Origin: an uncultured Wenzhouxiangella sp. | GTDB lineage: Bacteria > Pseudomonadota > Gammaproteobacteria > Xanthomonadales > Wenzhouxiangellaceae | Direction of reading: 5' to 3' | DNA length: 28,843 nucleotides | Assembly (NCBI GenBank): GCA_937876395.1 | Contig: CALEIM010000074.1 | Location: 1-28,843 of the forward strand | Shown: positions 1 to 7,738 of the stretch, one piece after another | How the letters are laid out: each line of letters starts with the position of its first letter | Numbering within the stretch: position 1 is the first letter of the stretch | Translations under genes and position numbers: made by a program | The notes under the pieces: model-generated | What the model was told of the DNA's origin: nothing | The model's input: the letters and a program-made list of their open reading frames with translations, nothing else | The model's database searches: none

Positions 1-639
1 CATGATCCCGAAATCCAGGGCGATGAAGCGCGGGTTGTCGCGGCGCTCGGGCTGATCGCCGCCATCCCGATCATCACGCGCTTCTCGCCCATTCCAGGCA
101 CCAGTGAGCACCTGGCGCTGTTGCTGCGCTGGCTGCGAAGGCCGCAGGTGGTCGCCAGCTTCTCTGCGCTTTTGCTGCTGGCGCTCTGGCCGTTGAAGCT
201 TGCGGCGGAACTGTTGCTGTGGTTCCAGCCGGTCTCATGGCAGGCGTGGCGCGAGCTTCTGGTTGTCCTGCCTTCGCTCGACCGGCCGATCCTGACCTAT
301 CTGGCGGTCCTGGTACTGCTCGCCATGGCGGCCTTGCTGGTGCTGTGGCGAGCCGCTGCCCACGCCGTACCGTCGGTGTCGCGCAGCCGCCGTCTGGTTG
401 CCGTGCTCGGCGTGGCGCTGCTCAACGTGCGCGAGCAGCACAGCCTGCTGGAATCGGCGCTGTACGGTTTTGGCGCGGCAGCCGGTTTCTCCCTGGTGCT
501 GATCATGTTCGCCGCGGCACGTGAAAAGATTGCCATGGCCGACGTGCCGGCCAGTTTCCAGGGTGCGCCGATCGGCTTGATCAGCGCGGGGCTGATGGCC
601 CTGGCCTTTATGGGCTTCGCTGGATTTGCGCGGCTGTAG
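1..639 (+). CDS. RsxA/RnfA-like membrane protein with an unrelated N-terminal half (5' end outside window)
   Basis: The reading frame is open from base 1, so the true start lies upstream of the window. The last 78 or so residues, from VLGVALLN to the C-terminus, match the final three membrane segments of RsxA/RnfA, an inner-membrane subunit of the Rnf/Rsx ion-pumping (or SoxR-reducing) electron transfer complex. Motifs seen are ESALYGF, GFSLVL, ADVPASFQG and AGLMALAFMGF. Everything before that is hydrophobic but does not resemble RsxA. The usual first segment with LVNNFVL and LGLCP is absent, as is the LPLITTNC stretch that should directly precede AVLGVALL. The visible protein has no cysteine at all, whereas known RnfA uses two cysteines to help hold a membrane [2Fe-2S] cluster with RnfE. 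The gene also lies 1.9 kb away from rsxB instead of beside it. It could be a lineage-specific 'Rnf-Nqr domain' protein, a decayed gene or an assembly chimera. The C-terminal family call is firm; the function is not. Confidence 0.72.
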   Translation, partial: HDPEIQGDEARVVAALGLIAAIPIITRFSPIPGTSEHLALLLRWLRRPQVVASFSALLLLALWPLKLAAELLLWFQPVSWQAWRELLVVLPSLDRPILTYLAVLVLLAMAALLVLWRAAAHAVPSVSRSRRLVAVLGVALLNVREQHSLLESALYGFGAAAGFSLVLIMFAAAREKIAMADVPASFQGAPIGLISAGLMALAFMGFAGFARL

Positions 640-699
640 AAAATTCGGGCCTGCTAAACTATCGATCAATCCATACAAAGCCTGCGGCTGAGATACCCC

Positions 700-1989
700 A
701 TGAAATCGATCCTGATCCTGCTGCTCACCGTGGCAGTTGCTGGTTGCAATTTCACCTTTAACGGCACGCCCAAAACCGGCGCCGCTGCCACGGAAAATGC
801 GGTGGCTGAGGCCCAGGCCAAGCCGGCCATGCCGGTCGAAAGCGTGAACCACCAGCCGGCTGAGACGGCCGAGCGTCAGGCCCCGCACCTGACGACTGCC
901 TTCGAAGGCCAGACCCGTGCACCGCGGCCGGCCGAATCGGCGCCCTGGTCGCTGGAAACCGTGGCCGTAGGGCTGGAACACCCTTGGGCAATCGAATTTT
1001 TGCCCGACGGCTCGATGCTGGTCAGCGAACGGCCGGGCCGCCTGCGCCACGTCAGCGCCGACGGCGAGCTGTCCGCGCCGATTGACGGCCTGCCGACAAT
1101 CGACGCGCGCAGCCAGGGCGGCCTGCTCGATGTGGTAATTGGCCCAGATTTTGCCGATACCCGACTGATTTATTTCACTTTTTCCGAGCCGGAAGAGGAG
1201 GACCGCAACACCACGGCCGTGGCCCGCGCACGCCTGAGCGAAAACCGGGATCGCCTGGACGATGTCGAGGTCATTTTTCGACAGTATCCGCCCCTGCCCT
1301 CAACCGGCCACTTCGGCTCTCGCATCGTGTTTGAAAACGATTCGACCCTGTGGGTTGCCCTGGGCGATCGTCAGGGACACCCACACCGCCAGCTGGCCCA
1401 GGATCCAACCAACCTGATCGGAGCCGTTGCGCGCATTCATGTCGACGGCTCGATTCCGACCGACAACCCCTTTGTCGACCATGAAGAAAATGCTCCCGAG
1501 CTGTGGTCCTGGGGTCATCGCAACATTCAGGCGGCCGCTCTTGATCCGCACAGCGGCGCGCTGTGGACCATCGAACACGGCCCGCGCGGCGGCGATGAGC
1601 TGAACCTGACCGAGGCCGGCAAAAACTATGGCTGGCCAACGATTTCCTACGGCATCGAGTACCGGGGCGGCGACGTTTATGAAGCGCGCACTGCCGCCGA
1701 AGGCATGCAACAGCCGGTCTACTTCTGGGATCCGGTGATTGCCCCGTCGGGCATGCTGATCTACAGCGGCGAGGCCTTTCCTGCCTGGCAAAACAATCTG
1801 TTTGTCGGCGGTCTGCTGACCGAGCGCGTCTCACGGCTGGTGATGGACGACGACCGGGTGATTGCCGAGGAGTGGCTGCCCATCGGCCAGCGCGTGCGTG
1901 ATCTGGCCCAGGGGCCGGATGGAGCCATCTATGTGATCACCGACGAAGGTGATGGTCAAGTGCTGCGCATCGTTCCCGACGAGGGCTGA
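700..1989 (+). CDS. PQQ-dependent aldose sugar dehydrogenase family lipoprotein (YliI/Asd-like)
   Basis: This 429-residue protein belongs to the soluble glucose/aldose dehydrogenase beta-propeller family, which oxidises aldoses in the periplasm using pyrroloquinoline quinone. Residues 1-16 form a lipoprotein signal with lipobox VAGC, so Cys16 is the likely lipidated residue. A low-complexity Ala/Pro/Glu linker runs to about residue 80. The propeller then starts at GLEHPWAIEFLPDG and carries the family motifs SERPGRL, GHFGSRI, SWGHRNIQ, EHGPRGGDELN and NYGWP. The His in GHFGSRI and the Arg/His in the following motifs correspond to cofactor and active-site residues of the family. The ATG at 700 is chosen because it gives a proper lipoprotein signal. 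The substrate is unknown and no PQQ synthesis genes are visible. The gene sits between the RsxA-like gene and a convergent cupin gene. Confidence 0.9.
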   Translation: MKSILILLLTVAVAGCNFTFNGTPKTGAAATENAVAEAQAKPAMPVESVNHQPAETAERQAPHLTTAFEGQTRAPRPAESAPWSLETVAVGLEHPWAIEFLPDGSMLVSERPGRLRHVSADGELSAPIDGLPTIDARSQGGLLDVVIGPDFADTRLIYFTFSEPEEEDRNTTAVARARLSENRDRLDDVEVIFRQYPPLPSTGHFGSRIVFENDSTLWVALGDRQGHPHRQLAQDPTNLIGAVARIHVDGSIPTDNPFVDHEENAPELWSWGHRNIQAAALDPHSGALWTIEHGPRGGDELNLTEAGKNYGWPTISYGIEYRGGDVYEARTAAEGMQQPVYFWDPVIAPSGMLIYSGEAFPAWQNNLFVGGLLTERVSRLVMDDDRVIAEEWLPIGQRVRDLAQGPDGAIYVITDEGDGQVLRIVPDEG

Positions 1990-1997
1990 AACACGTT

Positions 1998-2040
1998 CGT
2001 CGGGCCATGCAGCGCATGGCCCGACGGGAAGTTCTGATTT
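1998..2040 (+). terminator. Rho-independent-type terminator hairpin after the sugar dehydrogenase gene
   Basis: A perfect 13-bp stem (1998-2010 with 2014-2026) closes a 3-base loop, 9 bases after the stop codon at 1989. A T-rich stretch (GATTTTCTG) follows, but only after a gap of about 10 bases. It lies between two convergent genes and may serve both strands. The stem is certain; the weak T-tract spacing lowers confidence in efficient termination. Confidence 0.65.
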
Positions 2041-2052
2041 TCTGTTGCCGGC

Positions 2053-2415
2053 TCAGTCAGGCCGCTCATCCTGCTCGGTTCCGGGCTCATGCTCGGGCGG
2101 TGAGTAGGTGGTAAACAGCCTGAGCATGCCCTGCCCGGTGTTGCGAAAGTTATGCCAGGCGCCGGACGGCACGATGGCAACGTCGCCGTCCCTGACCGCT
2201 TGCACGCTCTCGCCGATTTTGGCCTCGCCCTGGCCTTCCACGAAATACAGCAGCTGATCGTGGCCTTCATGTACCTCGCCACCGATTTCACCGCCCTCGG
2301 GGATGGCCATCAGCACGAGCTGGCAGTAATCGCCGGTCCAGATGACCTTGCGGAATGCATCATTTTCACGCGCCATTTGCACGATCGGAAGACTGATCTT
2401 GCCAGAATTACTCAT
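2053..2415 (-). CDS. Small single-domain cupin protein
   Basis: A 120-residue conserved-barrel cupin. The first cupin motif is seen as GGEVHEGHDQLLYFVEGQGE (residues about 45-64) and supplies two histidines. The second, GDVAIVPSGAWHNFRN (about 77-92), matches the cupin G-x5-P-x-G-x2-H-x3-N pattern exactly and supplies the third metal-binding histidine. The C-terminus is a charged tail rich in Glu, Asp and Pro. The start at 2415 is supported by an AAGGAG ribosome site about 9 bases upstream. It is read divergently from rsxB, with 145 bases between the starts. Small cupins of this type are usually metal-binding proteins of unknown substrate, annotated as cupin domain-containing; no catalytic role can be assigned. 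Confidence 0.88.
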   Translation of the reverse strand: MSNSGKISLPIVQMARENDAFRKVIWTGDYCQLVLMAIPEGGEIGGEVHEGHDQLLYFVEGQGEAKIGESVQAVRDGDVAIVPSGAWHNFRNTGQGMLRLFTTYSPPEHEPGTEQDERPD

Positions 2416-2560
2416 GACTCTCGAAGCTCCTTATGATGATCCTTTCATTGGCATTATGGCATAGGGACACCAGTTTACGCATGAATCTCGGCCATGCTCG
2501 GCGTAAAGCAAGACCCGCTCCCACCGTGACGCCGGCAGCCTCAGCCACTATCATGAGCGG

Positions 2561-3124
2561 ATGTTCCCGGCCGTTATTACACTGACCCTGCTGGCCCTGC
2601 TGATTGGCCTGACTTTGCTGTATTTGGGCCAGCGCCTGGCCGCCGATGAAAACAGTCTGGTCGAGCAGGTCAACGAGCTGTTGCCGCAGACACAGTGTGC
2701 CCAGTGCGGCTTTCCCGGCTGTCGGCCCTACGCCCAGGCGATCGTGGATGGTGAAGCGCCAATCAACCAGTGTCCGCCGGGTGGAGACGGACTTGTAAAA
2801 CAGCTCTTGGAGCTGCTGGACACCCCGCCTCTTGATCTGGACCCGGCGCGCGGCACACACAAACCGCCCATGCGCGCGCTGATCGACGAGGACCGCTGCA
2901 TCGGCTGCACCCTGTGCATTCGGGCCTGCCCGGTCGATGCGATTGTTGGCGCCCAGAGGCAGATGCACACCGTGATTGCCGATGAATGCACCGGCTGCGA
3001 GCTGTGCATCGAGCCCTGCCCGGTTGATTGCATCAGCATGCTGGAAATCGAACGCCCCAAGCGCTGGCCCGCGCCGGCGTCCGCGACGACCACGGCCCGA
3101 ACACCCGTCAGCCAGCATGGCTGA
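2561..3124 (+). CDS. rsxB: Electron transport complex subunit RsxB/RnfB (ferredoxin)
   Basis: RsxB is the iron-sulfur subunit that relays electrons in the Rsx/Rnf membrane complex. The 187-residue protein begins with one membrane segment (about residues 3-22). A four-cysteine [4Fe-4S] motif follows (Cys46, Cys49, Cys54, Cys71), then two classic ferredoxin clusters: Cys113/116/119/123 in CIGCTLCIRACP and Cys143/146/149/153 in CTGCELCIEPCP. Length and domain order are normal for gammaproteobacterial RsxB. It is the first gene of rsxBCDGE-nth and overlaps rsxC by 8 bases. Unusually for this order, rsxA does not sit directly upstream: a cupin gene is read away from rsxB, so a separate promoter is likely in 2416-2560. 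The ribosome site before ATG 2561 is weak. Confidence 0.95.
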   Translation: MFPAVITLTLLALLIGLTLLYLGQRLAADENSLVEQVNELLPQTQCAQCGFPGCRPYAQAIVDGEAPINQCPPGGDGLVKQLLELLDTPPLDLDPARGTHKPPMRALIDEDRCIGCTLCIRACPVDAIVGAQRQMHTVIADECTGCELCIEPCPVDCISMLEIERPKRWPAPASATTTARTPVSQHG

Positions 3125-4655
3125 GCACTTGTTCGACGACCACGATCATCGCTTTCACGGCGGGCTGAAACTTGCCCATCACAAGCAGCCGTCCTGCCAT
3201 CGGCCAATCAGCCGTCCTGATCTACCCGCCCGGCTGGAAATTCGCATTGATCGGCGTCGCAATGCGGCGAGCCGCATCTGCGTTGAGGTCGGCCAGCGCC
3301 TGCTCGGCGGGGAGGCGCTGAGCAAGGCCGGCGATGATTTTAGCGTTCCCGATCACGCGCCGACCTCCGGCCACGTTGAGGCCATTGTAGAAACTCCAGC
3401 CGTTTTCCCACCCGGCAGCACGCTGCCGACCGTCGTGCTGGTGCCCGACGGGCAAGATGAATGGATCGCGCCGCAACCCCTGCCCGACTGGCCACACTGC
3501 CCGGCTAATGAGTTGGTCAATCACCTTCACGTGCAGGGTCTGGCTGGACTTGGTGGAGCAATGTTTCCGACCGCCGCCAAGCTGCGCGGCCCCTGGCCAG
3601 CCGTTGAAACCCTGATCCTCAACGGTGTCGAGTGCGAGCCCTGGATCGCATGTGACGAAATGCTGATGCGCGAACGTCCCGAAGCCGTGATTCAGGGTGG
3701 CCTGATCCTCGCCCGGGCCGCCGGGGCCAAAAACATCGTGATTGCCATCGAAGATCGCATGGCCACCGTCGGCGACCGTCTGCGAAATGCCGTAAAAACT
3801 GTCGCCCCGGACGCCCGGATTGCGCTGCGCCGCGTCGCCCAGCTATTTCCTCAGGGCGGCGAGCGTCAGCTCATCCAGACCCTGACCGGCCGCGAAGTGC
3901 CTCACCAGGGGCTGCCGCAGGATCTTGGCGTGCTCGTCCACAGCGTTGCCACAGCGGCTGCCGCCTGTGACGCGGTGATTGCCGGCCGTCCGCTGGTCGA
4001 GCGCGTGGTCACGGTCAGCGGCCCCGGCATTGCCGAACCACGCAACCTGCTCGCGCTGCTGGGCACACCGTTGAGCCACCTGGTTGAACACGCCGGAGGC
4101 TATCAAGGATCGGTCAGTCGCCTGGTTCTTGGCGGCCCGATGTCGGGCACGGCTCTGAGCGACGATCGCCAGTCCGTCACCAAGGGCACGAACTGTATTC
4201 TGGCCCTGACCGAAGACGAAACTGCGCCAACCCAGCCGACCATGCCCTGCATCAACTGCGGCGAGTGTGTGCGCGTGTGCCCGGCGAAACTTTTGCCCCA
4301 GACCCTGTATCGCCTGATCGAGGCCGGGCGCCATGAGCGGGCCGATGAATACAATCTGTCGGCCTGCATCGAATGCGGCTGCTGTGCAGCGGTGTGCCCC
4401 AGCCATATCCCGCTGGTCGATTACTACCGCCACGGCAAGGATGAGCTGATCCGGCGCGGCATCGACCGCCGCCAGGCGGCCCTGGCGCGACGTCGCCACG
4501 AAGCACGCAGTGCCCGCCTGGAGCGCGAGCGCGAGGCGCGCCGCGACCAGCGCCTGGAGCGTGAAAAGACCTTGAAACACTCGACCGACGCGGCCAAAAA
4601 CGAAATCCAGGCTGCCATCGAGCGTGCGCGGCGCAAGAAGGAAGGTCCGGAATGA
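3117..4655 (+). CDS. rsxC: Electron transport complex subunit RsxC/RnfC
   Basis: RsxC is the peripheral subunit that binds the electron donor (NADH in Rnf complexes), carrying FMN and two [4Fe-4S] clusters. The start is placed at ATG 3117, which overlaps the rsxB stop by 8 bases and gives the expected N-terminus with HGG followed by a biotinyl-like domain (HAPTSGHVEAI). The open frame continues upstream to 2976 but only inside rsxB. The nucleotide/FMN-binding motif GLGGAMFPTAAKL and the ECEPWIACDE motif are present. Two cluster motifs follow, CINCGECVRVCP and CIECGCCAAVCP. The 512-residue protein ends in a short Arg/Glu-rich helix. It lacks the long Ala/Lys-rich repeat tail of the roughly 740-residue E. 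coli protein, as many RsxC proteins do. Confidence 0.95.
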   Translation: MAEHLFDDHDHRFHGGLKLAHHKQPSCHRPISRPDLPARLEIRIDRRRNAASRICVEVGQRLLGGEALSKAGDDFSVPDHAPTSGHVEAIVETPAVFPPGSTLPTVVLVPDGQDEWIAPQPLPDWPHCPANELVNHLHVQGLAGLGGAMFPTAAKLRGPWPAVETLILNGVECEPWIACDEMLMRERPEAVIQGGLILARAAGAKNIVIAIEDRMATVGDRLRNAVKTVAPDARIALRRVAQLFPQGGERQLIQTLTGREVPHQGLPQDLGVLVHSVATAAAACDAVIAGRPLVERVVTVSGPGIAEPRNLLALLGTPLSHLVEHAGGYQGSVSRLVLGGPMSGTALSDDRQSVTKGTNCILALTEDETAPTQPTMPCINCGECVRVCPAKLLPQTLYRLIEAGRHERADEYNLSACIECGCCAAVCPSHIPLVDYYRHGKDELIRRGIDRRQAALARRRHEARSARLEREREARRDQRLEREKTLKHSTDAAKNEIQAAIERARRKKEGPE

Positions 4656-5674
4656 AATTCGCCGTCTCCGGCGCACCGTTTCAGCCGCCGGCGACCAGCG
4701 TTGGCGGCACCATGCGCCAGGTTCTGTATGCGCTCGCGCCGGCGATCGTCGCGCACGTCTGGTTTTTCGGCTACGGCATTTTGTTCCAGATTGCCCTGGC
4801 GGCCAGTTTTGCGATGGGCTTTGAAGCGCTGCTGCTCAGGCTGCGCCAGCGTCCGCTCAAACCCTTTTTGTGCGACTACAGCGCGCTGGTCACCGGCGTG
4901 CTGTTCGCCCTGTGCATACCGCCGCTGGCGCCGTGGTGGATTGCGGCCATCGGCATGCTGTTTGCTATCGTTATCGCCAAACATTTGTATGGCGGCCTGG
5001 GCCATAACCTGTTCAATCCGGCCATGGTCGGCTTCGCTGTGGTGATTATTGCCTTTCCGCTGGAACTGAGCCAGTGGCTGCTGCCGCGTTCACTCTCACC
5101 TGGCCTGCCGGGCCTGATCGACACCGCCCACGCCATCTTCACCGGGCACATTCCAGCCGGAAGCGTTGACGCCATAACCGGGGCCACGCCGCTCGACAGC
5201 CTGCGCAGCGGCGTAGCCGACAACCTGACCATCACCGAGATTCGCCAGGCACCAATATTCGGCGACTTCGGCGGCCTGGGATGGGAGTGGATTGCCAATC
5301 TCTACGCTCTCGGTGGGCTCTACCTGATCTACCGACGGGTAATTTCCTGGCATGTGCCGGTAGCCGTGATTGCCACCACCATCGCGCTCAGCGCGCCGCT
5401 GTGGTTGTTCGGCCCCGACACCAATCCCTCGCCTTTGCAACACCTGTTTTCCGGTGCATTGATCCTGGCCGCCTTCTTCATCGCCACCGATCCGGTTTCG
5501 GGCTGCAGCACGGTGCGCGGCAAGCTGCTATTTGGTGCCGGCGTGGCCGTTTTGACCCTGCTGATCCGCCGCTGGGGCGGCTATCCGGACGGCGTGGCCT
5601 TTGCCATACTGCTGATGAACATGGCCGCGCCCTTGCTTGACCGCTTGACCGTGCCACGAACCTACGGACACTGA
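4652..5674 (+). CDS. rsxD: Electron transport complex subunit RsxD/RnfD
   Basis: RsxD is a multi-span inner-membrane subunit carrying covalently bound FMN. The 340-residue protein has about nine hydrophobic segments. Its flavinylation motif reads DAITGATPLD, with Thr179 as the expected FMN-linked residue. The GHNLFNPAMVG motif and the C-terminal ATDPVSGCSTVRGK segment are diagnostic for the RnfD/NqrB family. ATG 4652 overlaps the rsxC stop in an ATGA arrangement, implying translational coupling. Length is close to E. coli RsxD (about 350). Confidence 0.95.
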   Translation: MKFAVSGAPFQPPATSVGGTMRQVLYALAPAIVAHVWFFGYGILFQIALAASFAMGFEALLLRLRQRPLKPFLCDYSALVTGVLFALCIPPLAPWWIAAIGMLFAIVIAKHLYGGLGHNLFNPAMVGFAVVIIAFPLELSQWLLPRSLSPGLPGLIDTAHAIFTGHIPAGSVDAITGATPLDSLRSGVADNLTITEIRQAPIFGDFGGLGWEWIANLYALGGLYLIYRRVISWHVPVAVIATTIALSAPLWLFGPDTNPSPLQHLFSGALILAAFFIATDPVSGCSTVRGKLLFGAGVAVLTLLIRRWGGYPDGVAFAILLMNMAAPLLDRLTVPRTYGH

Positions 5675-5676
5675 CA

Positions 5677-6282
5677 GTGCCATCACTTTCCAATATCTGG
5701 CGCCCGGCGCTGATGCTCGCCGCAATTGCTCTGCTGGCGGCCGCGCTGCTGGCCGGGCTTGACCGCCTGACCCGCGACCGGATCGAAGCGCAGCGTCGCG
5801 CCCATAGTTTGCAGACAGTCTCTGCAATGCTCGAGCCCGGCGGCCATGACAACGACCTGCTCGCCGACACGACAACGCTGCCACTGGCCGGCCAGCCACA
5901 GCCGGCGACGGTCTATCGGGCGCGCCTCGGCGGCGTCGCCCAGGCAGCCGTGATCGAACTGAACACATCGACCGGCTACAGTGGCAGTATCGGCCTGTTG
6001 GTGGCCGTGGACATGGCCGGTACCGTGCTCGGCGTCCGGGTTACCGAGCATCGCGAAACACCCGGCCTGGGCGATTTGATCGAAGCCGAAAGAAGCGATT
6101 GGATCAGGCAGTTTGACGGCCGCTCACTGAACGATCCAGCGCCCGAGCGATGGACACCCGACCGGCGCGGCGGCGAGTTCGATACACTGACCGGCGCCAC
6201 CATCAGCTCTGCGGCCGTCACCGGCGCCGTGCGCCAGGCACTGGAGGCATTCATGATCCATCGGGACCGTCTGTTTGACTAA
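5677..6282 (+). CDS. rsxG: Electron transport complex subunit RsxG/RnfG
   Basis: RsxG is a membrane-anchored periplasmic flavoprotein of the Rsx/Rnf complex. The 201-residue protein starts with one membrane anchor (about residues 9-28). It ends with the FMN-binding domain, whose motif DTLTGATISS places the covalently flavinylated threonine at residue 175. The TEHRETPGLGDLIE segment is also typical. The best start is GTG 5677, two bases after the rsxD stop; no ATG gives the expected N-terminus. Length is close to the E. coli protein (206). Confidence 0.93.
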   Translation: MPSLSNIWRPALMLAAIALLAAALLAGLDRLTRDRIEAQRRAHSLQTVSAMLEPGGHDNDLLADTTTLPLAGQPQPATVYRARLGGVAQAAVIELNTSTGYSGSIGLLVAVDMAGTVLGVRVTEHRETPGLGDLIEAERSDWIRQFDGRSLNDPAPERWTPDRRGGEFDTLTGATISSAAVTGAVRQALEAFMIHRDRLFD

Positions 6283-6310
6283 AGCCCTTGTAGAGATAGA
6301 GTTGCGAAGC

Positions 6311-7006
6311 GTGCCACCCACAACCGTCAACCAGATCTGGCGCACCGGCCTGTGGAGCAACAATCCGGGGCTGGTGCAGCTACTTGGTCTGTGCCCGCTG
6401 CTGGCCGTTTCCAATACCGCGATCAACGGCCTGGGTCTGGGCCTGGCAACCATGCTGGTGCTGCTGGCCAGCAACGCGCTGGTCTCGCTGCTGCGGTCAA
6501 GCTGGCGGCCCGAGACGCGCATTCCGGCCTTCGTGCTGATTATTGCCACGACGGTGACCGCCATTGATCTGTCCATGCAGGCCTGGTTGTTCGATCTCAG
6601 CCGCGGTCTGGGCATTTTTGTGCCACTGATCGTCACCAACTGCGCCATTCTGGCCCGCGCCGAAGTGTTTGCTTCACGCCAGCCGGTCAGCGCCGCCTGT
6701 CACGACGCTCTGGCCCAGGGCAGCGGATTTGCCATCGTGCTGATCGTGCTGGGTGCGGGCCGCGAGGTCATCGGCCAGGGAACCTTGCTGGCCGGCGCCG
6801 CCAGCCTGTTCGGCCCGGGGGCCGCGGACTGGACGATCCAGATCCTGCCGTTTGAGCGCGGCCTGCTGCTCGCCATACTGCCGCCGGGCGCCTTTATCGG
6901 TCTCGGTCTGCTGGTGGCGCTGCGTCAATACCTGGTTCAGCGCCCCAGACCGACGGGCGTTCAGTTCGGCGTCGATGCGCCTCAGCAGGCCCAGCGGACG
7001 CCATGA
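6311..7006 (+). CDS. rsxE: Electron transport complex subunit RsxE/RnfE
   Basis: RsxE is the six-span membrane subunit that pairs with RsxA. Both conserved cysteine motifs are present: LVQLLGLCPLLAVSNTA near the N-terminus and GIFVPLIVTNCAILARAE in the middle. These cysteines are the RnfE share of the membrane [2Fe-2S] site. The C-terminal LPPGAFIGLGLLVAL is typical. No ATG fits the start. GTG 6311 gives an N-terminus matching E. coli RsxE in length; TTG codons at 6302 and 6275 are alternatives, the latter overlapping rsxG by 8 bases. The gene's stop overlaps the nth start (ATGA), the conserved order in gammaproteobacteria. Confidence 0.93.
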   Translation: MPPTTVNQIWRTGLWSNNPGLVQLLGLCPLLAVSNTAINGLGLGLATMLVLLASNALVSLLRSSWRPETRIPAFVLIIATTVTAIDLSMQAWLFDLSRGLGIFVPLIVTNCAILARAEVFASRQPVSAACHDALAQGSGFAIVLIVLGAGREVIGQGTLLAGAASLFGPGAADWTIQILPFERGLLLAILPPGAFIGLGLLVALRQYLVQRPRPTGVQFGVDAPQQAQRTP

Positions 7007-7662
7007 ACAAAGCCAATCGGGAGGCGTTTTTCGAGCGTCTGCGAGAGCTCAATCCGGAGCCGACCACCGAGCTGGAGTACCACACCGTGTTCGAGCTGCT
7101 GGTGGCCGTCATTCTGTCAGCCCAGGCCACGGATGTTGGTGTCAACAAGGCCACGCGCCGCCTGTTCCCGGTGGCCAATACGCCCGAACAAATCCTGGAA
7201 CTCGGCGAGGATGGCCTGAAGGAGTACATCAAGACCATCGGGCTGTTCAATTCCAAGGCCAAAAATATCATCCAGACTTGCCGCGACCTGGTCGACAAGC
7301 ACGCCAGCCAGGTGCCCGATCAGCGCGCCGAGCTCGAAGCCTTGGCCGGGGTTGGACGCAAGACCGCCAACGTCGTGCTCAACACGGCTTTCGGACAGCC
7401 GACCATGGCCGTGGATACGCATATCTTCCGGGTGTCCAACCGCACCGGACTGGCGCCGGGCAAAACTCCGCTGGCGGTAGAAAAAGCGCTGCTCAAGCGC
7501 GTGCCCGCCGCCTATCTGAAAGATGCTCACCACTGGCTGATCCTGCACGGACGCTACACCTGCCAAGCGCGCAAACCCCTGTGCGGCCAGTGCCCGGTCT
7601 ACGATCTGTGCGGCTGGAAGCAGAAGCAGGCGTTTGCCAGGTCCAGCGCGCCATCGGTGTAA
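7003..7662 (+). CDS. nth: Endonuclease III, DNA glycosylase/AP lyase
   Basis: Endonuclease III removes oxidised pyrimidines from DNA and cleaves at the abasic site in base excision repair. The 219-residue protein has the helix-hairpin-helix LAGVGRKTANVV with catalytic Lys120. The catalytic Asp138 lies in VDTHIFR. The [4Fe-4S] loop ligands are Cys187, Cys194, Cys197 and Cys203 (spacing C-x6-C-x2-C-x5-C). These residue numbers match E. coli Nth exactly. ATG 7003 overlaps the rsxE stop by 4 bases, so it is translated as the last gene of the rsx operon. It faces the TraB/GumN gene, with no clear terminator in the 76-base gap. Confidence 0.97.
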   Translation: MNKANREAFFERLRELNPEPTTELEYHTVFELLVAVILSAQATDVGVNKATRRLFPVANTPEQILELGEDGLKEYIKTIGLFNSKAKNIIQTCRDLVDKHASQVPDQRAELEALAGVGRKTANVVLNTAFGQPTMAVDTHIFRVSNRTGLAPGKTPLAVEKALLKRVPAAYLKDAHHWLILHGRYTCQARKPLCGQCPVYDLCGWKQKQAFARSSAPSV

Positions 7663-7738
7663 AGAGCCGGGGGCCGCAGGTCACGCCGTTTGGTCCATTT
7701 TGCTCTTCCGTAACAGGTCACCTTGCGCCTTGTGAGCC

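Noticed and set aside
235..1050. Long open frame on the minus strand across the RsxA-like and dehydrogenase genes
   Set aside because: It is antisense to well-supported genes, has a His/Gln/Arg-rich composition typical of shadow frames in GC-rich DNA, and shows no family motif.
2474..2507. Inverted repeat TTTACGC...GCGTAAA upstream of rsxB as an operator
   Set aside because: The arms are only 7 bases with a 20-base gap and no known regulator site fits, so chance is likely. It is in the right place, so it is recorded here.
4510..4655. Arg/Glu-rich end of rsxC as a separate repeat or low-complexity insertion
   Set aside because: RsxC proteins normally end in a charged helical tail of variable length; this is a short version of it.
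7663..7738. Direct repeat CAGGTCAC in the gap between nth and the TraB/GumN gene
   Set aside because: Two 8-base copies in a 76-base gap are not enough to claim an element, and no terminator stem is clear.
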